Source: Cocos nucifera
Taxonomy: Eukaryota; Streptophyta; Magnoliopsida; Arecales; Arecaceae
Length of the DNA stretch: 64,000 nt
Assembly (NCBI GenBank): GCA_006176705.1
Contig: QRFJ01000054.1
Span: forward strand, 3,543,080 to 3,607,079
Direction: 5' to 3'
Shown here: positions 32,573 through 45,981 of the stretch, one piece after another
How positions within the stretch are numbered: the first letter of the stretch is position 1
Layout of the letters: the number at the start of each line of letters is the position of its first letter
Position numbers and translations under genes: made by a program
Notes under the pieces: model-generated
The model's input: only the letters and a program-made list of their open reading frames with translations
What the model was told of the DNA's origin: nothing
The model's database searches: none

Positions 32573-32955
32573 TCAAGGGTTCTTTTTGCTATCAGAATGT
32601 GACAACATGAGATCGATTGACTGCAATTGGTTTCGAAGATTCTTGTTGTCCTCCACAAGGCGGTCATATTCTTCAAGAAAGCCTTCAGACTGTTTTCTTA
32701 GAGCTGTTGCATTGGCTTCTGCTACATTTGCCTCCTTACTCCTTGCATCTAACTCCAATTTCAGCTGTTTGATCTGTTCATTCAAATTGGTGATCTCCTT
32801 TTCTCGCGATTTTAATTCATCTGAACCCCCATTTTTTGTTTCTTCTAAGGCCCTGTTTTGTTTCATTACAGCCTCCATGCTCTTTCTTAACCCCCGTAGT
32901 TCTCTGATATAATGGTGCAGTCGGTCAATTATTAGTGCAAGGAATAGAGAATATC
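32573..32955 (-). CDS. BAP31-like ER membrane protein, exon 2
   Basis: This exon encodes residues 95 (split Gly codon) to 221 and the TGA stop. It starts after the acceptor TTTTGCAG (32956-32957 is AG). Joined to exon 1 in phase 1 it restores LMGYSLFLALIIDRLHHY, a typical plant BAP31 third membrane segment, then IRELRGLRKSMEAVMKQ. The rest (about residues 125-210) is a charged coiled coil (KSREKEITNLNEQIKQLKLE). The C-terminus is SKKNP, a KKxx di-lysine ER-retrieval signal. BAP31 proteins act in ER quality control and export of membrane proteins. The total of 221 residues is normal for plant members. Confidence 0.9.
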
Positions 32956-33789
32956 CTGCAAAATTTCAATTTCACAATATCCAGATCAAACTGATAAAGA
33001 AACGAGTAGAAAACTTAAACAGAATGGAGAAAACCTGTTGCTTATTTTTGTAAAAATGTTGTCAATCATCCTGTAAAGTAGCACTAGATCATAATTCCCA
33101 AATTCATCAAGAGATACTAATCCACGTGCTTACAATAAAAAGAGTAAATTGTAGGACAATTCACCTTCCAAAAAATCCATGTCAACAAACTGCATAAAAT
33201 ATTCTCATAAATTAATTTCTTTCTTTAGAATAAATGATTATAGGACACTTAATTCAATTTTAGTGCATAAGACATACAAGTTTGTCAGAAGTTATTAATC
33301 AGATTACTGGAGAATGATATGCGATGTCTTGATTAAATTGTAGAAAGTATATGTATTCCATGCCCATGAAATTGCAACAAATAAGGTATAGAGACCGCAG
33401 TAGGTCGCATTTCTTGGCAGTGGAATCTTTGTTTTCTCAACAAGGATGACCTCTAGAATGAGTTAATAAAATCTTTGCATCTCAACAAAAATGATAAAGC
33501 CTTGATGCAACATAGAATCTGTTTTCTTTTTTTCATAAACACTACAAGTCTTTCTTATTATTAGTAAGTTTGAACATGTCCTTTTTGCCCTTTTCAAGTA
33601 AAAAGGAGAGAAAAGCCCCATCTGGCCTTTCATTAGGAAAGTGGCAAGGGTAAACTAGAAGATATCCGATAGATAGGAACAAACTGAATCATAAAAATAG
33701 AGTTTCAAAATGTCCATCATTCAAACAGCATATATTCGAATCTATGGAATTCTCAGCATGTTGATAAATATGTTTGGGGTAATACTTAG

Positions 33790-35052
33790 TGTTGGGGGTA
33801 TTTTGGATGCTGTCCAAAGACGTGGCACCCGAAGAACCATGGAGCTAGCTGGGCATATGCTTTGAGGAATTGTCTTGGTTTACTTGGCCTTGGCAAAGGC
33901 TTTAATTGCCTCCCTACCTCCTATCCATGCACCCAAGAATACACAACAAGACAAAAGGAATGAGAGAGAGTGAACTTAATGGAGGCATTAATTGCCCCTC
34001 TTCTTATACCATTCTCCCGTGGACACCAAAGTACGTGCTCGGCCAAGAAAGCAAGAGAGAGAAAAGGTAGTGGAGGAGAAAGAAAAAGAGGGAAAAGATG
34101 TTTCCATGGGTGCCCATGCTCTCTACATCGACTGCCAACCCGCTCATGGCCAACCAATCCTCGGCCAACAGGTCTTTGTCAGCTCCCACACTCCCAGCTT
34201 TGGCCGTTGGCTTTCATAAGGTCTCTTTATAGCCCCATCACATCACCCATTAAAAGGCGAGAATAATCATGAGTTGAGCGAACCCCTTATGCCCTCGGCA
34301 CCTAGCTGTCAACTCATAACAAATGGGATAACCCGCAACTCTAGTATCCTCTCCGGGGATCTTTGGTTAATCCTTACTCCTAATCGGCCTCAGAGCCATT
34401 CACCATTACAAACTACTTTGGAGAGATTAGCCCTCGCACAGCCTCGTCAAGCCATATCACCTCACATGGGACCAAGCCACTTCGACGTCTAATCCGGACC
34501 AGTGGAGCTCAAACTTCGACCCTCGGCCAAAAAGATCCTCGGCCAGCATTGGTCTTCATCTCCAATCTCGGCCATTGACTCCCCTAGAAGCTTTATTATG
34601 GCCCGGCCATGTCATCCCATTAATAAATGGACGTAATCATGCGTAGAGTGAATCACCCATGTTCTCTAGCGACTGCTTGTCAGCTCATGCCATTAATAGG
34701 GAAGCCTCCCCATGTGCCATGAAATGACTACTCATCAAACTCAAGAAAGCCTAGGGCTATGCATAAATTTTGAGAAAATTTAATCAAAAAAAATCTCTGA
34801 CATCCTCACATTCTCCCACAGTTCCAACCTTCCTCATAAAGAGAGATAAAAAAAGGACCGCCAAGTACGCAACATCTCTCTTTCTCAAATGCTTTTCTTT
34901 CTCATCTATTGGCTGGATGACTGACTTGAGCGTCGAAGGATCCCCGCCGGAGCCACCTCTAGTGGAGGCTTTTCTTGTAGATCCCACTCGCGACGGTTCG
35001 GTGCTCCACCGACTCTAGCTGCTCCGGCATTCGATGAAAATCCACGTCAACA
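33790..35052 (+). repeat. 5' LTR of Tat-like element E
   Basis: It runs from TGTTGGGGGTATTT to CGTCAACA (1263 bp). Its last 500 bp match 40144-40652. Directly after it comes GAATGGCGCTAGAAGAAG, a primer site shared in form with the Tat elements in this window. The 34900-35000 portion, with GGATCCCCGCCGGAGCCACC, resembles the R-U5 part of the A/B/C LTRs. Confidence 0.75.
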
Positions 35053-37432
35053 GAATGGCGCTAGAAGAAGAGTCTTATGCCCACTTTTGGGAAAGGGAAT
35101 ACCGTTCGAGACACGCCGCCCAATGGAGGCTCCAGCCAGAAATCATGCTTCGTGCTAACTGCTGGAGATATCTCCACCACTCTCTCTATCGGCTCCTAGA
35201 AGGAACCAACACTAGCTCAGTGCTTTTGCCATCTGGATGCGAGAGCTAGCTACGGTGGTCCACACCGTCCAACGATCAAGAAGAGAGGGAGGAAGAAGGG
35301 CCTTCTGCACATCCAGCTTTCGTCCTGGCCAAAGTTGCCCATGTATAGCCGCCTAAGCTTCATACAGAAAAAATGTGCAATATTACTCCTTCGCTCTTAA
35401 TTTGTACATGTTACAGGAGTTGCCGTGGGCCATTTGTGCCTGGCATTCCTCCTCCCCTTTGGTCCCCTCTATCACGAATGATAGATTATAAAGAAATAAC
35501 ATAAAAGAGAGAAGGAAGAAACAAGGAGAAGCAAGGAAAGAAATGGTGACGGAATAAAAAAAAGAAGGAAATTCTCCGCATGCTTAGCTTCGAATGGTGC
35601 CGAGATCGTCAATGCATGGTTTTGTGTATGCCATTCCATGCATTCTCTAACACATGGATTGGGCACATATGTCAACCTTTTCCCTCACTCGATCTATCTG
35701 TCACAAGTGACAGACAAAAAAAAGAGAGAGAAGAAGAAAGAATAAAAACTCCCTCTTAGTTTCTAATTAAAAATTTCAAATTTTTCTATCAAAACATCAA
35801 CTGCTCTTAATTAATTAACCTATCACTAGATAGGAGAACATATTAATATGAGTCACTATAGTGATATCCTAATAAGTCGATAATCTAAAATATTTTCTCT
35901 CATCCATGCTTTCAAAAGTTACAGATTCACTGTTCTAATCTCATCCTTGAACATTTTGATATTCTAATTCTCGATGCAACTTCATCATTAAATCATTTCA
36001 TAAGGGAAAAGGTCAATATCACCAATATTGTTCCGAATCAAAATCATTATTTCTGATCATCGAAATTAGTCTCTCAATTCTGGATAAGGATATCAAGTTT
36101 CTCATCAAATCCTTAATTGCTCGTGATTTGATCAATTTATCACAAGATCATAACCAATTTTACGATACTCTCTATAGATGAGTATTTGAGTATAAAAATC
36201 TAAGATCAAAATCAAAGATCGATAAACAATCTCAATTCTTTCTAACAGATAGAGAAGCATAAGATTCAATTCTAGGATAAAGAAAATCTATCTCTAAATA
36301 TTTTAAATCCAAAATCAAGAATCTGGGTTCCACTCATCAAAATGCTAAAATTTTTCTTAATATAGTAAATAGGAGCTCTTCTTTTGAAAATCACATAATG
36401 ACATCTAAAATAATCCCGAATTCAAAATATTATCCTTTTCATTATTAATGAATTTCTTGTACAAGAAATATCTAGTTATATCATCAATCATAATTCTTTA
36501 ATTCAAAGAATCAACATTCCTAACTTGCTCAAAATAATCTAGATCACCATGCTTCGCTGCACACTTTGATATAACAATCAAAATTTCTTTCACAAAATAA
36601 TTTTGGTCAAATTATTCCTCTATCCTATCAATGAAAAAGATCTAAAATTTTAAATTTCAATTGAAGACAAAGATTAACTTTCAATTCTCATTCCTACTTT
36701 TGCCTAGTGCACAACCATCTTAATTAATCATTGAGTTCAATATCATATTCAAACCATCACATAGATTTGCTAATCCTCTATGAATCAAATCTTAATGCTC
36801 ACATCAATTCGTTTAGACAATCAAAATCCGATAAGTAAAATCAGTAAGAAAAATATTCTGATGCTCCTCCAAGATAAAAACTTAAATTTACAATAATTTC
36901 AAATATACTTTTCTTGTACATACTGATCTATACATTAAATTCAACTTTGAAGAATATTCCAATCAGATATCATAAAAATCCTTCTTAGTCTAATCTAAAA
37001 TAATTTTTTATTACTGTATCTTTACCTTATCACTAATAATCAACTTCTCAACCAGGAGTAATATCATGGTATTACTCCCACATCGAATTTGAGCTTACAA
37101 TTTACTTCAACAATTAAAAATCAAAATATTAATCATAACACAACAAAAATTTTATAATCAATCCTCATGTAACTTCTTTATATCAAAATCCAAATAATCA
37201 TAACATGATCGATAGATTATCAATTACATACCAAATCCTCTGAACAATTATTCTTAAGTGGTCTTTTCATTCTTAATCACAAGGCTTAGTCCCAAATTAT
37301 GAAGACAACTTATACTGTAATCATCCTTACAGATCTATATCTTGATGTTCCTAATGTCTACCTACCCATACTCGTTAATGTCTGATTCTATGACTTATGT
37401 TTCATCCACTTATGCTTTGATACCACTTTAAT
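35053..37432. other. degraded internal DNA of elements E and the chromovirus-type element
   Basis: 35053 to about 35750 follows the primer site of element E and may be leader plus gag, but no gag motif survives. From about 35750 to 37413 the DNA is very AT-rich with no long frame. It lies inside the primer site (TGGTATCAAAGC, rc of 37414-37425) of the LTR to its right, so it is probably that element's decayed leader. The boundary between the two is not visible. Confidence 0.45.
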
Positions 37433-40143
37433 TATCACGCCCCCGATTCGAGATCGTGAGCCGAGGATCATGGCAACCATTGCATACTCATAGAAAACTT
37501 TTCCTACAAGCATGCAAGACATCTCATCATGCTTTTATAAAGCAATAGCAGAATAATTTATTATTAATTAAATCTAAAATTAAACTAATTAAAATCTAAT
37601 TTCAATATTACATAAAGTTTAATAATGCTCAAAAGATCTTACATCAACTTCAACAAAATTTTTATCTAAAACAAAAGTATCGATGTTCTGCTTCTAATCA
37701 TTCTATCTATCTCTAATCACTCTCCTATACGTACTCCTGTATCATCTTATTTCTCAAGATCTGTAAAAATAATAAAATAGGATAATGAGCTAGACAGCCC
37801 AGTAAGCAATGATCACTTCAATTAGATTTCATCAGACAAATAAAATAAATCATCACTTATAGAAAATAAGCATATAGAATTTATCAATTCGAAATCAATT
37901 TCTATTATATAGTATTTTCAAATTATTTATCATGTCGAATTCAATCTTTTTGAGTTTCTTTCAAAAATTCAGTTTTCTTTCAAATTATCAAATTCTTATC
38001 AATCATTATTGTCAATCAATCTCGTCATTCTTATCAATCATTCTCATCAGCTATGAGTTATGACCACATTATTCCTGTGGCAGGGTCATAACATTGCATA
38101 TCATATTGCGGCGAGCTGCAAATCATCTAGCAATAAAGTCCTTCGGAACTGCTGGTCTGCTAGCGACATAAATCCTCAGGACTAAATCATTGCCAACATA
38201 TTAGCTTCCATTGGCGGGATCCTCCACATAGTCAGGTTGAGAGTTCAGATTATCTTAATTCATAATTCTTTTCATAATTCATGTTTCTTATTTTAGTTTG
38301 ATAAGAATGCACAACAATGTGGTATCGAAATCAATCAAGTGTAATACATAATAAGATTAATACTTTCAATCATTCATCATAACATTTTAAAAATAAGATA
38401 CTTTCAATAACAAAATATCATTCATCAAATCATGCATCATTTCATAAATCATATCAAAAAAATATATCATAAATTACCGATAAATCTAGAAAAAGTAAAA
38501 CATTACTTACCTGATATGCATTTCAATAAATCCATATTACTCTTGCAATTTCTTTCTAAAATCTTTTGTTCATAGATCATATTGCAATACCCCACTATCA
38601 GACTTCTACAATCCTATAAAAAATCAATTTCAATAATTAGAAAGAATACGACTAATCTAGAAAGACAGATTGACGACAGTCACATCTAATGGTCCGGGTC
38701 AGTCTGACTATCATAACCTCATCGATCAAGATTAGACTAGGAGACAAATGGTTCAAAGCCTATTTATCTAGATCAAATCGAATTCAAAGTGAGAATCTTT
38801 CATTAAGTTCATAAATCAAGTGAAGAGATAAAGTCAGAGAAGAGAGAAACTATGAAGATGAATCAAAACTAATTAGGCGATATTGTCCGATAATCCGATT
38901 GATCGGATCAACACAATTTAAATCAAATCGTGATGAAATTATCCCATAGATAATTTAATAAGATCATGGATGATAAAATCTAATGATGTCCGGTCTGGTC
39001 AAGATGGGTGTTGGTATGCTATCCATCGATCATAAATTAGAACCCTTTCATTAGGATCGTTCAAATTCATCATCAATCTTTTCAAAGATCTAGAAAATCC
39101 TAGGAAAGAGAAATTACAAAGAAACAAGCAATCTAGAGAGAATTTTAGAGAGAGAAAGTGAAGAGGGAAAGAAGAGAGAGAAAAAGAGAGAGGAGAGGGT
39201 AAATCTTCTTTCTTTTCTTTTTTTTCTTGCTTTCTCTTTCTTTTTTTTTTTAAATCCAAGAATCATGTTAGAAAGAGAAAATAGGAGAGAGGAAGTAGAG
39301 AGAAAAAATAAATTTTCTAAAGAGAGATAATTAGATTCAAAATCCGAGATGGGAGAGAGGGAAGAGAGAAATTCTCTCTTTCCTTTCTTTTCTTTTTTTT
39401 CTTTTCTTCCTTCTCTTTTTCTTTTTTCTTCTTTCTTTCTTTTTCTTTTTTTTTATTGGGCTTTGCCTTCATGGAACAGAGGACCCGCGCATCCTCTATT
39501 TCTCTCTTCCTTTTTTTTTTCATTTGAGGTGGAACAGGGGATCTATGGATCCCTGTCTCCTCTTCCTCCGACTCCATGACATCCCGCCTGAACGGGCGGG
39601 GTTCAGCTCACGACGGCGCAACCGTGGCTCCCCGGTCAAGACTCAATGGCGACGGATGGTGCCAAAAAGAACATAAATTGGGATAGCAAAAACAAGGAAT
39701 TTCGGAATGAGATTTTTCCCAAGAAATTCTCAATTAAACCACCAAAATCTCAGCCTATAAATCAAGGAGGAATAGGAGGGATTTCTTAAGAATTTACCTT
39801 ACCTTCCAGCGGATTTTGGTGGTGTTTCTTCAACGAACATGGTGAGGGCCATCCGAAAATCAAGGGCAAGCCAGAGGGAGAAGGACGGCAAAAGGGAGAG
39901 GAAGATGGTGGTGAGTGGTTGTTCACGGAGGGAACGAGGGTCTCCTCTTATAGAGGAGCCCTAGAGTTTGATTCAAACTCCCCTCCATCGGAGAAGAAGA
40001 CTCCCTTCGAGAGTCTTCTTCCTTTCGTTGTTTCTTTCTTTCTTTCTTTCATTTTTTGGTTCATGCTTCAAAATTCGTGCAGAGATCTTATTGGGCCCTT
40101 GTCTTTGAAGTTGGGCTGGGTTAAACTAGGTTGGGGTATTACA
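37433..40143 (-). repeat. chromovirus-type 2.7-kb LTR
   Basis: On the minus strand it starts TGTAATACCCCAACC at 40143 and ends GGGGGCGTGATA at 37433. These are the termini common in plant Ty3/gypsy chromoviruses with long LTRs. A Met-type primer site lies 7 bp beyond its end (37414-37425). No partner LTR or pol remains in the window. The lineage is inferred from the termini only. Confidence 0.65.
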
Positions 40144-40652
40144 GGTTTTCACTCCCAATCTCGGCCACTGACTCCTTTAGAAACTTCATTATGGCCTGAC
40201 CATGTCATCCCATTAATAAATGGACGTAATCATGCATAGAGTGAGTCACCCACGCTCTCCAGCCACTACTTGTCGCCCATGCCATTAATAGGAAAGCCTC
40301 CCCACATGCCATGAAATGACTACTCATCAAACTCAAGAAAGTCTAAGGACTATGCACGGATTTTGAGGACATTCAATGAGAGGTAAAAAAATCTCTGACA
40401 TCCTCATATTTTTTCACAGCTCCAACCTCCCTCATAAAGAGAGGTAAAAAGGAGACCTCTAGGTACACAACATATCTCTCTCTCTCTCACTCTCCCCTTT
40501 TCCGTATGTCAGTTGAATGACTGCCTTGAGTATCGGAGGATCCCCGCTGGAGCCACCTCTGGTGGGGGCTTTTCTTGCAGGTCCTGCTTTTGGCAGCTCG
40601 GTAATCCACTGACTCCAGCTGCTTCGGCATTTGACCAAAATCCGCATCAACA
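40144..40652 (+). repeat. 3' LTR fragment of element E
   Basis: It matches 34544-35052, with shared blocks CCCATTAATAAATGGACGTAATCATGC (shown here only as a landmark near 34616 and 40210) and GGATCCCCGC. It ends GCATCAACA. It abuts the chromovirus-type LTR exactly at 40143/40144, so that element had inserted into this LTR. Confidence 0.7.
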
Positions 40653-42400
40653 CTCGAAATTCTTCATCAAGATCTACAAATAAAACTACAGTTCATAGTA
40701 TAAAGTAATTTGCATAAAAATTCAAAGTGAAAAAAAAAACTTTCACTCTACCTCTTCATTAATTCAAAACAATTTAATCAGCTTTAGCTATGCCAGGTCC
40801 AAAAAGCGTCTAGGATTTTCAAACAAGAGCTTGTGCCTATTTCAAGAGACTCGCATTTCAAGCCTCAACCCACATCTTGTTAACTCTCTCTCTCTCTCTC
40901 TCTCCCCCTCTCTGCCCCTGCCCTCAAGTGGCTTTCCCCACGTTTTTTCTCCCCAGATATTCATCGTACTCGTGTGTTTTGCTTGTTACTCTCCATGACA
41001 ATTACCTCCTATATGCGAGAGCTTAAATGTTTCATAATGCAGAGCTACAATTTAGTCCATTCAATGCACTCCTAAATCTAAAACCATTTGGTACAAGTCA
41101 AAGGCAGCTGGGAGCTGGCGACCCATGAAACTTGACAGTTTTATTTGGTGCAGCCACCCATCTATCATCAGTTATAGGCAACCATGACAAAATAAGCAAA
41201 GTGTCAAACATATTTAATCAAGATGGAAACCCCTTCAGAGTTACTTTCAAGTGGGAAAAGAGGGCTGCACAAACTCAAGCGGTCTCCCAAATGCCACCTC
41301 CGTCGAGATCAGGTAGACAACTTTGAAGTGCATGTGAAAAAGGAGGGAAGAAGGGTGGATTATTATGATTTAATAGGGGAAAGTTGAATAATTCAGTTAT
41401 GAGAGAATGAGACAAGAATATTGAGATGCAGTTACTATTGTTTCACATTTGGGGATCACAAGGCAAATCCTGATTGGTGCCTTCTCTTAAATCATTGTTA
41501 ATTAACATACTAGCAAGGCTAACTCCTTTTTGGAAAGAAACCTTCTTTTCTCATAGTTTACCATAAGTAGCATTGCTTCTAACACAATATTAACAACCAA
41601 ACATCTAGTAGTAAACAGTGGTCATATTAGTTGTACCACTAAATGTTGAACATTTGGTAAAGATTCAATGATTCAATTTGGAGATTCACACCACTGTCCA
41701 CCATATGAAAATTGCCTAGAAACCCAAATCAAATGCTTTGAGGTCTCTAACGCATGTATGAAGTGACTTGCTTTAATGACACGATATTTTATGATCTAAA
41801 ACTAAAACACATGGAATTCCTATCTATGCATGTTTTAAGATGCATAGATCATGATCAACAACGCTGATTCCCAATTTAGACGGCTCAGAAGGCCCATGGT
41901 GTTGCATATACCAGCTCTACAAATCCACAGCGCATAGTATATGATAGCTGATCATCTATAATTAAGTAGTTTATGAGAAAGATTTCCATCAGAAGATTTA
42001 ATGCCAACAAGTGCACACCAAGTGTAAAGATACTACAAAAATCCAACCTATGTTCATACATCTATGTTATGACACACAAATACAAATAGGTTACAACAGA
42101 GGAGAAACCTCAAGAACAAGGGAATCAAGATATTAACAACAATGTGTGCATGCATGTGGCAAGTGTTAGACAAAGATTTTTGGCCCTCTAGCTTAAAGAG
42201 TTCTCTTTCGTTAGAACCCAAAGAAAGTGGGTTGTGGGAAGTCGGCAGATAAAAGCAGATGTGGGGATTTGGGTTGGGGCACTGTGTGACTAAGAGAGCC
42301 ATTCCATCTAGGATGAGACAAAATGGGTGGGCATCAGATGGACCAAGAAGAACAACTTGAAAAAAAAAAGAAGAAATATATATACATATATATATATATA
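40653..42400. other. intronic DNA, no gene seen
   Basis: It contains a CT microsatellite (about 40881-40905) and a TA microsatellite at the right edge (about 42376-42400). No coding motif is seen. Confidence 0.45.
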
Positions 42401-42764
42401 GAGGTAGACCGGGCTCCGATCGATCGGATCATAGTCCATATCCAATCAGATTCTCGACCGTTGGATCAGTGCGCATCTCCAAAATACCTTGAAAGGCAGA
42501 TGGCCCGTTAACCCCCCAAAAAAATGAAGGTGCCATGAAGGTGCCCTTATTTTTTTTTTTAGTCTTTTTTTCTTCTTTTTTTTCAGGCTCCCGCCTAAAA
42601 AAAGATGAAGAAAAAAAGACTAAAAAAAAAATAAAGGTGCCTTCACGGCGCCTTCATTTTTTTTTGGGTTAACGGGCCGGGTGTTTTGGAGATGCGCACT
42701 GATCCAACGACTAGGGATCCGACCGGATATGGACTGGGATCCAATAGACTGAAGCCCAATCTAC

Positions 42765-42767
<3 letters not shown>
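42401..42767. mobile_element. foldback (MITE-like) element
   Basis: Nearly the whole 367 bp is an inverted repeat centred near 42587. GAGGTAGACCGGGCT at the left end pairs with AGCCCAATCTACCTC at the right. Inside, ATCAGTGCGCATCTCCAAAA pairs with its complement near 42690-42710. It sits between TA/CT microsatellites, which hide any target duplication. There is no coding capacity. Confidence 0.75.
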
Positions 42768-42802
<35 letters not shown>

Positions 42803-43064
42803 TTGCAATTGATATAAACTAAGTCTCATTTGATTTGGCATTCCAAAATTCAGTTACAACTGAAGTATTTCCAACTATACTAACTAACTACATTATGTAA
42901 GGTTTCCATACCTTGCCCAAGTTTGTTCCTTTCTCTTTCTTTTTCAAGTTAGACTTGCTTATGGATAAGAGAAATCGAGCATCTAGAAAGCATATATACA
43001 AGAACAAGGTTGAGTTTTGCAGGTTTCGACTTTTTTTTGAGTATATCTGGTAGCATTTAGAAAT

Positions 43065-43374
43065 TGTTAACCTTGACCTATTCCCTATTAGCTTAAGCTT
43101 TTGAGATCAATTGGTTAGCTATCATGGTATCAGAGCCTGCGTTGTTGGAGGCCATGAGTTCAAATCCTCCCTATGCTAATTGTTCATTTAATTAGCTTGG
43201 TCATTATCTTGACTTGTTCTGGTCAACATTGTTATCTTGAATCATTTCAATTATTGTGGTCCCTCCACATGCGTGGTCCAAGCTACATGTGAGGGTGTGG
43301 CTGTTAGGCCTGATATACATTGTCGGTTCATTTCCTATCAGCTGAATCTTCTAAGGTCAAGTGGTTAATTAACA
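43065..43374 (+). mobile_element. TRIM (miniature LTR retrotransposon)
   Basis: Only 310 bp. The left LTR is 43065-43124 (60 bp, TGTTAACC...CTATCA), followed directly by a perfect primer site TGGTATCAGAGC (43125-43136). After about 165 bp and a purine-rich tract (TGAGGGTGTGGC) comes the right LTR 43302-43374 (73 bp, TGTTAGGC...TTAACA). The flanks GAAAT and AAAAT are a near-match target duplication. Non-coding. Confidence 0.75.
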
Positions 43375-45976
43375 AAAATCAAATTGTAAAAAATCCAAGC
43401 AAAACATATTGTTTTTTTTTTAAAAAAATGTTAAAATAAGTTTGATATCTATACAAAAACTAAGCAAGATTCCCTGTACCTTATGATTGTTGGAGTGTCA
43501 AAAAATAACCAAAATTCACAAAGTTGCGTGCATTATTCTTAAGAAGCATGATAACTACTGTTATTTCAACATGACGACATAAATTTAGCGTACAATCATC
43601 TGAATGTCATATAATAGCTAAAATCGATGTATAATACACTTTTTAACTTCTTTTTTCAAAAATTCATCCATTTTCTTTCCCCTTTTTTTTTTTGTTTTGT
43701 AAAGGTTGCAATGAGTATTGATAGTTTAAAAAAAGGTCGCATATGATAAACCCCAATAGACACTAGGGACTCCTAGTAGATTAAAAATTGAGTTTTGAAA
43801 TGAATTTTGTGCACCTTTGAAGCCTTCTTTCTATTTCAAGAACAAAAAAGTCTTAGACCTGATGTCAGGTTTAATTATCAGCAAGAAAACTGCAGTTTGA
43901 CAGCAGTGTTTTACACAGAAAGGAGATATATTAGGTTAAAGAGAGTTGAAGAGGGAGACAGAAATAGAGAATAGAAGAATACAGAAAAGAGGATAAGGGG
44001 AAAGGAGGCACGTAGCCCTTCTATTAGTTTCTCACAGGAAAAGTTTTCCAAATCACCACTTGTCATCTTACAGTCGTATAAGCATCCCTTACAAAAGCTT
44101 CATACAGCCGGTCGCGTTTCCTAATCGACAAGACCTTTTTCAAAAGAAATAGATCTGGACCATGATTGACTCCTAAAAGTAACTAAACAGAAATGATTAA
44201 CTCAACTAAATATTCAGCTAAGCCACTTGCTCACATGGTCCTTATGTGGAAATTAACTTGGAAATCTCACTTAGTGACCTTAAGGGTTTTGATCACAGAC
44301 AGAACTGTTCATTTTCTCTCTCAGCAAAAGGGACGGCCCTAGCAGGAAGCTCTCCCTGATTTCTTCACAAACTGGCTTCTCATCTCTTTTCCTCCTTCCC
44401 AAACTGGCGAGTCACTGCCCACTCTTTCTTCCAAAATTAACCAGCAACTCCCCCACCCTACCCCTTTGCTTCCTTCCTAGACCAGCTACCTGCCCTACTT
44501 GACTCCCTTCCTTCCAAAAAATCTCGCCCCAACTCCTTCCTCTTCTTTCCCTCCAAAACCAAACAACCCACTCCTGTTCCCTCACCCTACCCCTCACAAC
44601 CTAGCTGTGGCATCCTGCTCCTCTCACCTGTCTTTACCAGGGCACTAATTTAATTTTTCTTTTTATGAGCAGAACCCTGACATCGAGTTCCTTCTCTCTT
44701 GAAGCAGATAACAGCCCTCTTGTCAGATTTGTTAAATTGTTTTAATGTTACTTTTTCAGAGATCCAAATATTTACCAGAGAGTCCAAAAAGATGCAGAAC
44801 TTAATCCAGGCCTGACTAGTACAACTTAGTGTAGTCTCATTGTTATTATGATAAATGTCATTGATATCACCTTAATGCAGATATAAGGCAGTGTCAAGAG
44901 TCCACGATTGCACTGACATAGTTCTTTTTTCTTTGAGTAATTTGGGTCTCATCTATAATTACATAAAATAGGACAGCTTAGTGTTAAGTTGCACCAGCCT
45001 CTCCATCTTTTTGGAAGATCTAAAATATCATGTTGTGAGATTATGAATAATCATTTCTTGCAAATGACAGTTCCATTGTTGTTCAGTAATGTTAGATGTT
45101 AGTACTTAAGATTGTGAATTCTTTAGATGGACAACCATCCAAGAATCCAATCCACAGCACCAAAGACCGCACATCCTGGTGAGCACCTCCTTGCTGGCTT
45201 GCCTGACACCATTTGCATCATCTTTGCTTCCATCAAGCTCGGGAGTGATGGATGTGTTGCTGAAGTAAAGGACTGTTATCCTTTTTCTTTTCCCAGGGGA
45301 GGCAGGTTGTTAGAGTGGCATGGCAGCTGGTCTCATATGGGGGAAGGACAAGAGTTGTGGGCGTGGCTGAAGTTGATATGAGAGAGTGAGAGAAAAAGGG
45401 GTTGGGGAAAGGATGGAATCAGAATAGAGGGCTTCATTCATCATTACACTTGTCAAGAGGGGTTCCAAGCTATAGTTCCAAAGAAGCACCACACAAGCAT
45501 GCAGTTTAGTTTAGTGATTTTACGTGTGACCTAGCATTATTGATAAGTAGTAAATCGACTAACAGCAGGCAACCAATTCCCAATAAAATATGACATGACT
45601 AGGCCCAATTTGAGTGACAACAGGTTTCCAGAAAGCCCTAGGAAAATAACCCACAAAAAATAGCACAAAGATAATACAAAAAAGGAAAAAAATCCACCCA
45701 ATGGAATGCTTAAATTTTGTCTTCATTTGCAGACCACACTAAAGCTACATGTAACACACTGAAAGGTTCCATGCAGGACAAACTCCAAAGATACTATGTT
45801 ATACATTTTGACATAGATAAAATCAGAAACCAAAGATTTAAAGGTCCCCCCTTCTCTTTTTTCCTTCTATCTCTTTTTAACAAAGTTATTAACTTTCACA
45901 GACTTCTAGATCTGTATAGGATGCTTTAAACATTGGGCGTAGATTATCAGAGTCTTGAAGGTTGATAATGATAATA
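43375..45976. other. intronic DNA, no gene seen
   Basis: It contains a C-rich pyrimidine stretch near 44330-44640 and AT-rich DNA elsewhere. The open frames show no family motif. Confidence 0.45.
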
Positions 45977-45981
45977 TGAAT

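Noticed and set aside
39317..39577. Lysine/glutamate-rich frame and its Phe/Ser-rich opposite
   Set aside because: Low-complexity pyrimidine tract within the chromovirus-type LTR.
43125..43160. A tRNA-like stretch (TGGTATCAGAGC then GAGTTCAAATCC)
   Set aside because: It lacks a cloverleaf and acceptor stem; it is the primer site and leader of the TRIM.
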